Source: UBA6772 sp963933205 (GTDB lineage: Bacteria; Bacteroidota; Bacteroidia; Flavobacteriales; UBA7430). Taken from it: DNA of 34,979 nt. Shown piece after piece: positions 23,619-31,140 of this stretch. A program made the translations under genes and the position numbers. The notes under the pieces are model-generated. The model saw only the letters and a program-made list of their open reading frames with translations, searched no databases and had not been told where the DNA came from. The stretch lies in contig CAWVTK010000004.1 of NCBI GenBank assembly GCA_963933205.1, forward strand, positions 1-34,979, written 5' to 3'. Numbering within the stretch: position 1 is the first letter of the stretch; each line of letters starts with the position of its first letter.

Positions 23619-24795
23619 ATTCGTCTAATATTTCGCAAATTATTCTTCCGGCTTCTAGTATTTCCTCCTCAGAAATGGTAAGTGGCGGACTCAGTCTTAC
23701 GGCTGTGTCAGTAAATAGAAAAAAGAAGGTTATGATTCCTTTTTCTAATCCTCTACTCACTAAATTTATACAGGTTTCGGAACAGTTAAGCTCTATGGCT
23801 AGCATTAAGCCAACGCCTCTAATTTCCTTTATCTTTGGATGCTTTAAAACGGATCTGAAGAGCTTTTCCTTAGTGTAAACCTGTTCTATGAGTTTCGTTT
23901 CACACAATTCATTTAGGGTTTCTAAAGCTGCTACACAGCTGGTTGGATGTCCACCAAATGTAGTTATATGCCCCAGTTTAGGGTTGTCTTGAAGCATGTG
24001 CATCAAGTCCTTTGAGCAAACAAAGGCGCCAATCGGCATTCCACCACCCATTCCTTTAGCCATGCACAAAACATCAGGTATTACCTGGTAAGTTTCGAAA
24101 CCAAACAAGCGTCCTGTTCTGCCATAGCAGGTTTGAATTTCATCAAATATTAACAAGGCACCTACTTCAGAGCATCTAATACGTACTGCTTGTAAAAAGT
24201 TGTTTTTTGGAGTTGTAAATCCTGTAGCTCCTTGGACGGGTTCAATAATTACAGCTGCAGTTTTAGTTGTAATGTTTTTTAAGCTATCAAAATCGTTGTA
24301 AATTATTTTATTGCAGTCGGGTAGTAGTGGTCTAAATTTTTGTTTGTAGTGCTCGGTTCCCATAATACTTAAAGTTCCTTGCGTAGATCCATGATAGGAG
24401 TTTTTACAAGAAATCAGTTCGGTTCTTCCGGTGCTTCTTTTTGCCAATTTCATAGCTGCTTCTATAGCCTCGGCTCCAGAATTTACAAAATAAGTACTGC
24501 TTAAAGATTCGGGCAATAAAGAGGCTAGTTTTTTAGCAAGCAGTAGTTGAGGTGCCTGTATAAATTCTCCATACACCATTACGTGCATATATTCTGCCGC
24601 TTGTTTTTGTACCGCTTTAACAACTCTGGGATGACAGTGACCTATTGAACAAGCAGAAATTCCGGCAACCAGATCGAGGTACGTTTTTCCTGCTTTATCG
24701 GTAATATACATTCCCTTTGCTTTAGCAACTTCGATGCTAAGAGGGTAAGGAGTTGTTTGGCCTTGGTGTTTTAAAAAAAGTGCTTTGTTATCCAT
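23617..24795 (-). CDS. Class III PLP-dependent aminotransferase (acetylornithine/ornithine-type)
   Basis: This is a 392-residue cytosolic enzyme of the class III (subgroup II) aminotransferases. The cofactor-binding features are NSGAEA (105-110), YHG (134-136), FDEIQT with Asp218 contacting the pyridine nitrogen, and the Schiff-base Lys247 in MAKGMGGGMPIG. Length and the GISACSIGHCHP start of the fold fit the acetylornithine, ornithine or 4-aminobutyrate group; the substrate cannot be fixed by eye. No arginine-biosynthesis genes lie nearby, so an argD assignment is not supported by context. It follows the deoxynucleoside kinase gene by 29 bases and is probably co-transcribed. Confidence 0.9.
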   Translation of the reverse strand: MDNKALFLKHQGQTTPYPLSIEVAKAKGMYITDKAGKTYLDLVAGISACSIGHCHPRVVKAVQKQAAEYMHVMVYGEFIQAPQLLLAKKLASLLPESLSSTYFVNSGAEAIEAAMKLAKRSTGRTELISCKNSYHGSTQGTLSIMGTEHYKQKFRPLLPDCNKIIYNDFDSLKNITTKTAAVIIEPVQGATGFTTPKNNFLQAVRIRCSEVGALLIFDEIQTCYGRTGRLFGFETYQVIPDVLCMAKGMGGGMPIGAFVCSKDLMHMLQDNPKLGHITTFGGHPTSCVAALETLNELCETKLIEQVYTKEKLFRSVLKHPKIKEIRGVGLMLAIELNCSETCINLVSRGLEKGIITFFFLFTDTAVRLSPPLTISEEEILEAGRIICEILDE

Positions 24796-24824
24796 CTATA
24801 AATGGGCTTAAACGAATTTTGAAT

Positions 24825-25439
24825 TTAAAACAATCCGTTTAATTCAGCGTTTACCTTATCAATTATTAAACTCAAATCCTCTGGGTTTTGTGTAAAATCT
24901 AAATTATCGGTATCAATAATAAGAAGTCTTCCATCTGTATATTCGGAAATCCAGGCTTCGTACCTTTCGTTTAGTCTAGTTAGGTAATCTATTCGTATAC
25001 TAGACTCGTAATCTCTTCCTCGCGCTTGAATTTGTTTTACCAAAGTGGGCACAGAGGCACGTAAATAAATTAATAAATCTGGCGCTTCTACAAACGTAGC
25101 CATTAAATCAAAAAGACTAGAGTAGTTTTCAAAATCTCTTGTCGTCATCAACCCCATTGCATGAAGGTTTGGTGCAAATATATTTGCATCTTCATAAATA
25201 GTTCGGTCTTGAATTATGTTTTTGCCACTGGTTTGAATGTCTTTTAACTGACCAAAACGACTGTTTAAAAAGAAAACTTGTAAGTTAAAAGCCCAGCGTT
25301 GCATGTCGGTATAAAAATCATCTAGGTAAGGGTTGTTGTCAACCGATTCAAAATGAGGTTCCCAATGAAAGTTTTTTGCTAATAAATTTGTTAATGTTGT
25401 TTTACCAACCCCAATGTTTCCCGCAACTGCTATGTGCAT
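24825..25439 (-). CDS. Deoxynucleoside kinase (dAdo/dGuo-kinase type)
   Basis: This is a 204-residue kinase of the dNK/thymidine kinase 2-like fold. The P-loop is GNIGVGKTT (7-15). The catalytic and substrate strand includes FESVDNNPYL and IIQDRTIYED, with the DRT/DRS motif. The LID arginines are in ARGRDYE (near 139-145). It phosphorylates deoxynucleosides to monophosphates for salvage. The base specificity cannot be read with confidence, but FESVDNNPY-like sites occur in purine-preferring bacterial enzymes. A good promoter lies upstream within an inverted repeat. Confidence 0.92.
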   Translation of the reverse strand: MHIAVAGNIGVGKTTLTNLLAKNFHWEPHFESVDNNPYLDDFYTDMQRWAFNLQVFFLNSRFGQLKDIQTSGKNIIQDRTIYEDANIFAPNLHAMGLMTTRDFENYSSLFDLMATFVEAPDLLIYLRASVPTLVKQIQARGRDYESSIRIDYLTRLNERYEAWISEYTDGRLLIIDTDNLDFTQNPEDLSLIIDKVNAELNGLF

Positions 25440-25450
25440 AGTTAGAATTT

Positions 25451-25503
25451 CTAATTAAGGTTTAAAAGTACAATTTTTGATGAGAAATACAAGCCTTAAT
25501 TAG
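25451..25503. repeat. 10-bp perfect inverted repeat flanking the deoxynucleoside kinase promoter
   Basis: CTAATTAAGG (25451-25460) and CCTTAATTAG (25494-25503) are exact reverse complements, separated by 33 bases. The left copy is 12 bases upstream of the kinase start codon, the right copy covers the stop codon of the GH3-like gene, and the promoter lies between them. Confidence 0.85.
25463..25492 (-). promoter_or_regulatory. Probable promoter for the deoxynucleoside kinase gene
   Basis: On the minus strand TTG (25490-25492) is followed by exactly 19 bases and then TACTTTTA (25463-25470), one base away from the TAnnTTTG consensus. It is 24 bases before the start codon at 25439. Confidence 0.45.
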
Positions 25504-27008
25504 TTGTTCAATTTTAATAATTCTTCAATTATTTTTCTGTCATTATTAAGTCGTGGTACTTTGTTTTGACCACCTAGTTTACCCTTGCTTTTTAACCAAC
25601 AAAAAAACAATCCTTTGGATGCAATATGGATTATAGGCATTTCTAAAACCAAATTTTTGTAGCGCTTTGCTTCGTAATCAGAGTTGCCAGATTTTAATGC
25701 GGCATCAAATCTAAAAGTAAAGCATTCTAAATCTTTGGGTTCTTCCTTAAATTCTATGATCCACTCATGGCATGCTTTGTTAGCTAATCCGTTATGCTTT
25801 GCCGCTGCGCTGTATTCAAGCACTTCATTACCAGTTTCTTTACAAGCCTTTTGCATCGCTTTTTCTACATTGTGAATCATTAATTCTTCGCCAAAAGCGT
25901 TCAGATAATGTTTGGTTCTGCCTGTAATAATAATTCGGTAGGGCTTTGTGTTTGTAAATTGTATGGTGTCGCCAATTCTGTACCTCCAAAGTCCCGCATT
26001 CGTACTTATTACCAGCTCATAATCTTCCGCTAGTTTTACATCTTTTAACTGAATTGTTTTTGGGTCTTTTTTGTGAGAATCTTTTAGTTCAATAAATTCG
26101 TAGTAAATTCCATAATCTAACATTAGAAGCATGTCATTTGTTAGTGGATTGTCCTGAATTCCGAAAAAACCTTCGGATGCATTGTACGATTCCAGGTAAT
26201 TAATTCCTTTAGGAAATAATTTTTCAAACGGTTTCTTATAGGGTTCAAAATTAATTCCACCATGCATGTACAACTCAAAGTTTGGCCATACTTCATGTAG
26301 GTTGTTTTTACCTGTTTTTTCTAATACCTTTTGCGCAAATACCATTGTCCAAGACGGAACTCCTGATAGGGAGCTTACATTCTGATGAATTGCCTGGGAT
26401 GCCATCAATTCAATTTTATTTTCCCACTCGTCCATCAAAGCTATTTTCTTACCAGGAGATTGCTGCTTTCGAACCCAAAAGGGCAAATGCTCCATAATGA
26501 TTGCCGATAAATCGCCTTCTTTCATCTTATTAGAAAACTCTGATATACTATGACTACCGCCCAACATGACGCTTTTCCCCTCAAAAATATTTTTTAAAGG
26601 ATAGTTATTGCAATAAAGAGAAAGTAAATCTTTACCAGCTTTGTAATGACAATTGTAGATGGCCTCTTTACTTATTGGAATGTATTTACTTTTACTATTT
26701 GTGGTGCCCGATGATTTTGCAAACCATATAATTTCGGAAGGCCAAAGTATATTTTGCTTTCCAGCTCGCATTTTTAAAATGTAGGGTTCTAGATCCTCGT
26801 AGTTACTAAGTGGAATAAATGCACAAAAATCTTTTAAATTCTTTATCGATTTAAAATCATAAGTTTTACCAAATTCGGTATTTTTGGCTGTACGTATTAA
26901 ATAACGCCATAATTTATCCTGCACTTTGTGTGGACGGTTAATAAATAATTCTATGTGATGGATTCTCTTTTTTATAATCCAACTAACTATCGAATTGTAA
27001 ATTTTCAT
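25500..27008 (-). CDS. GH3 auxin-responsive-promoter family acyl-adenylating protein
   Basis: This is a 502-residue cytosolic protein of the GH3 family, adenylate-forming enzymes that in plants conjugate amino acids to acyl hormones. The three ATP/AMP motifs are visible: SSGTTNSKSK (near 98-107), YNASEG (near 277) and LWRYRIGD (near 340). A C-terminal domain ends after KGKLGGQNKVPRL. Bacterial members are widespread in Bacteroidota and have no established substrate. It begins the minus-strand group with the kinase and aminotransferase genes and is divergent from the DUF2797 gene. No motif is missing, so activity is expected. Confidence 0.92.
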   Translation of the reverse strand: MKIYNSIVSWIIKKRIHHIELFINRPHKVQDKLWRYLIRTAKNTEFGKTYDFKSIKNLKDFCAFIPLSNYEDLEPYILKMRAGKQNILWPSEIIWFAKSSGTTNSKSKYIPISKEAIYNCHYKAGKDLLSLYCNNYPLKNIFEGKSVMLGGSHSISEFSNKMKEGDLSAIIMEHLPFWVRKQQSPGKKIALMDEWENKIELMASQAIHQNVSSLSGVPSWTMVFAQKVLEKTGKNNLHEVWPNFELYMHGGINFEPYKKPFEKLFPKGINYLESYNASEGFFGIQDNPLTNDMLLMLDYGIYYEFIELKDSHKKDPKTIQLKDVKLAEDYELVISTNAGLWRYRIGDTIQFTNTKPYRIIITGRTKHYLNAFGEELMIHNVEKAMQKACKETGNEVLEYSAAAKHNGLANKACHEWIIEFKEEPKDLECFTFRFDAALKSGNSDYEAKRYKNLVLEMPIIHIASKGLFFCWLKSKGKLGGQNKVPRLNNDRKIIEELLKLNN

Positions 27009-27064
27009 TTTGGTATTATCAATTTTATATTTACCTATCGAAACTACAAAAAAATCGTTTACTT

Positions 27065-27904
27065 ATGAAGATGCAAGGTCAAATACTTAAAATGTTAACA
27101 GAGTTAAAATCACCGGTTGAGTACAAATTGCCAATGGGCGATGGTTTGTTGTATATGAATCAGTGGATTGGTAAAAATATTGAATTCCGTTTTGATGGCG
27201 AAATTTTCTGTTTAGACTGTGGCAAGCGCACAAAAAAATCTTTTAACCAAGGGTTTTGTTATCCTTGTTTTCAAAGCAGTCCTATGGCGGCAGAGTGTAT
27301 CATTAAGCCAGAGTTGTGTAGAGCTCATTTAGGAGAGGGTAGAGATGTGGAATGGGAACGTAAGCATCACTTAAAAGATCATTATGTTTACCTAGCTGTT
27401 TCCAGTGGTGTTAAAGTGGGCATTACCCGCGATACTCAGGTTCCTACACGTTGGATAGATCAAGGAGCAAGTTATGCTGTACCTATTGCAAAAACGCCCA
27501 ATCGTTATTTATGTGGTGTTATTGAAGTTGCTTTAAAAGAATATTTATCCGATAGAACTGCTTGGCAACGCATGTTGAAAAACGAGATTGCTCATGTTGA
27601 TTTAGCTGCCAAAAGGGATGAGATTATTAAACTGATACCTCAGGAATGTCAGCAATATGTTTTAAAAGATGAAGAAGTTTTAACCATTGAATTCCCGGTT
27701 TCCGAATATCCATTAAAAGTAAAGAGTCTTAGTTTTGATAAAACCCCAGTTATTGAAGGTAAATTGATGGGGATTAAAGGTCAGTATTTACTCTTTGAAG
27801 GAGGCCGGGTTTTAAATATGCGTAAACATCAGGCTTACGTTCTAGAGTTTTTTGGCAATGAAAATGAAACGGTTGTTGGAGAATCTTTAACCTTAGATTT
27901 TTAA
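27065..27904 (+). CDS. DUF2797 protein with zinc-ribbon-like Cys cluster
   Basis: This is a 279-residue protein. Cys49, Cys52, Cys65 and Cys68 (CLDCGKR and CYPCF) form a CxxC-x12-CxxC zinc-ribbon-like site, with two further Cys at 78 and 85. A segment YVYLAVSSGVKVGITR (107-122) looks like the first strand pair of a GIY-YIG-like fold, followed by RW at 129-130. The end is a beta domain (about 215-279) with GIKGQYLLFEGG. The family is annotated as a domain of unknown function; a nucleic-acid role is an inference from the fold-like segment and the zinc cluster. It is divergent from the GH3-like gene, whose start is 56 bases away. Confidence 0.85.
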   Translation: MKMQGQILKMLTELKSPVEYKLPMGDGLLYMNQWIGKNIEFRFDGEIFCLDCGKRTKKSFNQGFCYPCFQSSPMAAECIIKPELCRAHLGEGRDVEWERKHHLKDHYVYLAVSSGVKVGITRDTQVPTRWIDQGASYAVPIAKTPNRYLCGVIEVALKEYLSDRTAWQRMLKNEIAHVDLAAKRDEIIKLIPQECQQYVLKDEEVLTIEFPVSEYPLKVKSLSFDKTPVIEGKLMGIKGQYLLFEGGRVLNMRKHQAYVLEFFGNENETVVGESLTLDF

Positions 27905-27980
27905 ACGTCTTCAGCCAATTAATTGAAGGGTAATGTATAAATTCTCAATTCAAATTTCTGTAGCTTTTCCTAAAGATGTT

Positions 27981-27988
27981 TACATTTG
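27981..27988 (+). promoter_or_regulatory. TAnnTTTG -7 element for the DUF3817 gene
   Basis: TACATTTG lies 18 bases before the ATG at 28007. The longer in-frame start (TTG at 27986) would lie inside this element, which supports the ATG as start. Confidence 0.45.
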
Positions 27989-28006
27989 CACTCTAAAATC
28001 ATACAG

Positions 28007-28276
28007 ATGAAATTATTCCGTTTTATAGCCTTTTTAGAAGGTCTTTCTTATTTGCTATTACTCTTTGTTGCTACACCTGTAAAATACATTTTAGGCGATC
28101 CTACTTACGTTAAGTTATTGGGAATGCCTCATGGAGTTTTGTTTATGGCGTATATTGTTTTTTCGGTATTCATGAGTTTTAAGCAAAAATGGAGTATAAA
28201 AGTACTGCTTGTAGTTTTACTAGCTTCTATAATTCCGTTTGGTACTTTTTATGTAGATAAAAAGTATTTAAAATAA
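28007..28276 (+). CDS. DUF3817 family small membrane protein
   Basis: This is an 89-residue membrane protein with three hydrophobic helices (about 4-22, 42-58 and 63-82). The family pattern is FIAFLEGLSYLLLLFVATP at the start, then a short loop with a conserved KLLGMPHGVLF, ending in a lysine-rich cytosolic tail. DUF3817 proteins are common and uncharacterised. The ATG at 28007 is preferred over the upstream TTG because of the -7 box. It is followed by the next gene after 24 bases and may be co-transcribed with it. Confidence 0.85.
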   Translation: MKLFRFIAFLEGLSYLLLLFVATPVKYILGDPTYVKLLGMPHGVLFMAYIVFSVFMSFKQKWSIKVLLVVLLASIIPFGTFYVDKKYLK

Positions 28277-28300
28277 TGAGTATTTAATTGCGATGGTAAG

Positions 28301-28681
28301 ATGGAATTAACCCCAAAAGAACTTCACCAACTTGGAATGAACCATGTTGGACAGCACTTAGAGGAAAATGATTTTGAGTTTTTAGCTGTAAAAAGCGAGC
28401 TTGGGCAATCTCCTCAGTTCGTATGTTTAAAAAACGAGAAAGACTTGTTTTTTGTATTAGTGCGCACAGTAACCTTTCCAGACGATCCGCAGAACTACGA
28501 TGAGGAATGGATGGGCAAAATGAAAAAGCACGCTTTCGAAAAGAAAGCGCGCTTGTTGTATGCAGGTGTTGGATTAGCAGACAGTGCTAATATGATGACT
28601 AAACCTACAAAAGGAAAAGAGTCTTTTGTAAATTATAAAGGCTTAGTTGAAATTAGTTTGATAAATGAAAAGTTGGTTTAA
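28301..28681 (+). CDS. Small conserved Bacteroidota protein of unknown function
   Basis: This is a 126-residue soluble protein without signal peptide or membrane helix. It has an alpha/beta pattern: helix MELTPKELHQLGMNHVG, strands FEFLAVKSEL, PQFVCLKNEKDLFFVLV and ARLLYAGVGLA, and a final LVEISLI strand. The mixture of strands with a Lys/Glu-rich middle resembles a small nuclease-like or PD-(D/E)xK-like core, but no catalytic set is convincing. I recall short Flavobacteriia proteins of this type that are sometimes labelled as NADH-quinone reductase subunits; the sequence here gives no reason for that name. Its 3' end overlaps the convergent thioredoxin gene. Confidence 0.7.
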   Translation: MELTPKELHQLGMNHVGQHLEENDFEFLAVKSELGQSPQFVCLKNEKDLFFVLVRTVTFPDDPQNYDEEWMGKMKKHAFEKKARLLYAGVGLADSANMMTKPTKGKESFVNYKGLVEISLINEKLV

Positions 28682-29210
28682 AGTTGGTTTGAAAACTTTG
28701 AAAATCTTCTTGAGTTTTTACATCCAAGTACGTGTTTTCTCCAAATAATTTTAAGTACAGTTCTATTTTATCGGGTGTTTGGTATCCTTTTATTGGAGCA
28801 ATAATGTTTAAATCCTCATCCATGTATATTATGGTAGGGTAAGAGCTTACTCCTAAGGCTTTTGCAAATTCGTGCTGTCCTTTTCTTCCTTGTTTTCCAG
28901 CAACAAAACTTGGGTTGGTATACGTATTTCCTTTATAGCTGACCTCTTTACCACTTTCTGCATCGAATTTAACAGCATAAAACTTTGCATTTATATATTC
29001 GATTACGTTTTTGTTGGTAAATGTGTTTTTCATCATCATTTTACAAGGGCCACACCAAGTAGTGTATACATCCATCAAAACTTTTCGAGGTTCTTTTTGT
29101 TGTAAAACGGCTACCTCTTCAATAGTTAGCCAGTTTATTTTATCGCCTTGTGCAAAAAGAGCACTTGTAAAAGCAATTGTAATAATCAATAAGGAAAGTG
29201 TACGTTTCAT
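28653..29210 (-). CDS. Exported thioredoxin-fold protein
   Basis: This is a 185-residue protein with a signal peptide (SLLIITIAFTSALFAQ, cleaved near residue 21). The thioredoxin domain spans about 30-160 and has the redox motif WCGPC (Cys53, Cys56) and the cis-Pro in SSYPTIIY. It resembles the periplasmic DsbD-gamma/thioredoxin_7 group of Bacteroidota, which reduces or repairs disulfides in exported proteins. The C-terminal residues (TNFKPTFHLSN) are read through an 11-bp tandem duplication and overlap the convergent gene by 29 bases. Without one repeat copy the frame would continue to a later stop, so the tail may be recently altered; the catalytic core is not affected. Confidence 0.88.
   Translation of the reverse strand: MKRTLSLLIITIAFTSALFAQGDKINWLTIEEVAVLQQKEPRKVLMDVYTTWCGPCKMMMKNTFTNKNVIEYINAKFYAVKFDAESGKEVSYKGNTYTNPSFVAGKQGRKGQHEFAKALGVSSYPTIIYMDEDLNIIAPIKGYQTPDKIELYLKLFGENTYLDVKTQEDFQSFQTNFKPTFHLSN
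28669..28690. repeat. 11-bp tandem duplication in a convergent gene overlap
   Basis: AAAGTTGGTTT occurs twice head to tail (28669-28679 and 28680-28690), exactly identical. The stop codon of the plus-strand gene (28679-28681) spans the junction. The repeat lies in the final codons of the thioredoxin gene on the other strand, in different reading phases. Confidence 0.92.
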
Positions 29211-29316
29211 TTGAGTAATTTTCTTGTTTCAAACATCTACAAATTTTATTCCATTGCAGAATTTGATTGCAAATTAGTAGTTAAAAATTGTTTATTGAAC
29301 TATAATGGTCGTTAAA

Positions 29317-31077
29317 TTACTTTACGCCATGCATTAATTTTTTCAGTAACGGATTTAAAAACACAATAAGAATACCAGCTACGGTTGGAACTATTGTAAA
29401 TATTAGGAAGAAAGCAGACAAACTGTATTCGTTGGTAATGTTCTCAATTTGACCACCCAAAACAGCCGCTAGTTTATTTCCTATTGCAATGGCTAAATAC
29501 CACATTCCAAACATAAAGGCAATCATTCGGGCTGGAACAAGTTTCGAAACGTAAGACAAGCCTACAGGCGATAAACAAAGCTCTCCTAAGGTATGAAACA
29601 GGTAAGCGAGTATTAACCAAACCATACTTACTTTTACTCCAGCCTCAATTCCGTAAGCTCCAAATGCTAAGAAACCAAATCCGGCTGCCATTATTATTAA
29701 GCCCAATCCGTATTTTACTGCTGCGGTTGGGTTGTATTTAGATTCCCACCATTTTGAGACTGATGAAGCAAATGCAATGATAAAAAAGGAATTTAAAATA
29801 CTAAACCACGAAACAGGAATTTCCGTAGTAGCTGCATTAAAGTCTCTATTTAACATCCATAAGGCTACGCACCAAACTCCGAGAAAAGTGAGGATTAAAA
29901 CCACATTCGATGCAGGTATTATTTTCCAGGTTTGCTTACCTAACAAAAATAAAACATACGAAATAATCAACAAAGGAATGATTGTGAGTAGCGTGTTTAC
30001 CACGTTAAAAATTGTTGCAGCTTCGCCCACTAAGGTTCGGTCTACAGAATCTCGGGCAAATAAGACCAAAGAGGAGGCTCCTTGCTCAAACGAAAGCCAA
30101 AAGAATACGGTGAAAAATGCGAATATAATTACGGCAATCATTCGATCTCTAACGACCTTATCGTACCTCGAAATACGGCTGATAACCATGTATAAAAATG
30201 CCATTAAAGCAAGCAATACCATAATGTATTGTCCTTCCAAATAGTCTGTATTTGCAAATGAAAACACATCGATGTTTGCAATTTTAGACATCGGATCGTT
30301 TATCGCATAACCCAAGCCCATTACAGATGAAAAACCGATGAGTATTTTATCTAAAAGGGTAAAGGGGTTTTTTGTGTCTTCATCGCCCTGGGTTAAATCC
30401 ATTGGGCTGTTTGTTTGGTTTGTTTCAATTTTAGAAGGAACGTCTCCTATAGAACCAAACAGGGGTTTTGCCAACCAAAACTGTAAGGTTCCTAGTAACA
30501 TAAATACACCTGCTAAGCCAAAACCGTAAGCCCAACCAATTTTTTCTCCTAGGTAACCGCAAAGCATCATCCCAAAAAAGGCTCCAGCGTTTACGCCCAT
30601 ATAAAATATGGTGTATGCACCGTCTTTTTTCTCGGGTACATCTTTATACATTTCAGACAGTATAGAGGTCATGTTGGGTTTAAAAAAACCTGTACCTAAT
30701 ACTAATAATCCAAGCCCAACGTATACCCAAAAATGGGTTTCTACAGCCATTGCTGCATGGCCAAGTGTCATTATGAATGCTCCAATAACAACGGCCCATC
30801 TGTAGCCTAAAAACTTATCGGCAATTAAGCCACCTAATATAGGAGTAAGGTATAAGAGCATCGCGTAAGTTCCGTACACTGCCGCTGCATGCTCAATGGG
30901 CATTCCAAAACCGGCGTTGTCAGCTCCGATAGCAGCTGTTAAAAAAATAACCAGTAAAATACGCATTCCATAAAAGGAGAAACGCTCCCACATTTCGGTA
31001 AAAAACAGTACAAACAATCCAGCGGGATGTCCTAAAATATTTGATTTAAAAAAATCGTTTTGTGTCGTTGTAGTCAT
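29317..31077 (-). CDS. POT/PTR2 family proton-coupled peptide transporter (second of two)
   Basis: This is a 586-residue membrane protein with about 14 helices. The proton-coupling ExxERFxFYG motif is at Glu28-Gly37 (EMWERFSFYG). The PTR2 signature FYMGVNAGAFFG follows near residue 155, and a late GELCLSPVGLSYV near 496 is the conserved TM10 segment. The extra sequence between the N- and C-halves is longer than in its neighbour. POT proteins import di- and tripeptides by proton symport. It lies 63 bases after a sister POT gene with a terminator between them, so its expression may depend on read-through or a separate weak promoter. Confidence 0.94.
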   Translation of the reverse strand: MTTTTQNDFFKSNILGHPAGLFVLFFTEMWERFSFYGMRILLVIFLTAAIGADNAGFGMPIEHAAAVYGTYAMLLYLTPILGGLIADKFLGYRWAVVIGAFIMTLGHAAMAVETHFWVYVGLGLLVLGTGFFKPNMTSILSEMYKDVPEKKDGAYTIFYMGVNAGAFFGMMLCGYLGEKIGWAYGFGLAGVFMLLGTLQFWLAKPLFGSIGDVPSKIETNQTNSPMDLTQGDEDTKNPFTLLDKILIGFSSVMGLGYAINDPMSKIANIDVFSFANTDYLEGQYIMVLLALMAFLYMVISRISRYDKVVRDRMIAVIIFAFFTVFFWLSFEQGASSLVLFARDSVDRTLVGEAATIFNVVNTLLTIIPLLIISYVLFLLGKQTWKIIPASNVVLILTFLGVWCVALWMLNRDFNAATTEIPVSWFSILNSFFIIAFASSVSKWWESKYNPTAAVKYGLGLIIMAAGFGFLAFGAYGIEAGVKVSMVWLILAYLFHTLGELCLSPVGLSYVSKLVPARMIAFMFGMWYLAIAIGNKLAAVLGGQIENITNEYSLSAFFLIFTIVPTVAGILIVFLNPLLKKLMHGVK

Positions 31078-31092
31078 CGTCAGTATTTAAAT

Positions 31093-31127
31093 AAAAAAAG
31101 CCTCTCCAAATAGTCGGAGAGGCTTTT
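31093..31127 (-). terminator. Terminator or attenuator between the two POT genes
   Basis: On the minus strand GCCTCTCC (31123-31116) pairs perfectly with GGAGAGGC (31107-31100) around an eight-base loop, followed by seven T (31099-31093). It comes 18 bases after the stop of the first POT gene and before the second POT start, with no consensus promoter visible in between. Confidence 0.85.
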
Positions 31128-31140
31128 GAATAATTATGTT

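Noticed and set aside
29732..30244. A 170-residue open frame on the plus strand
   Set aside because: It lies entirely antisense to the POT transporter gene, has low-complexity Thr/Asn/Lys-rich sequence and no recognisable motif, so it is a shadow of the coding strand.
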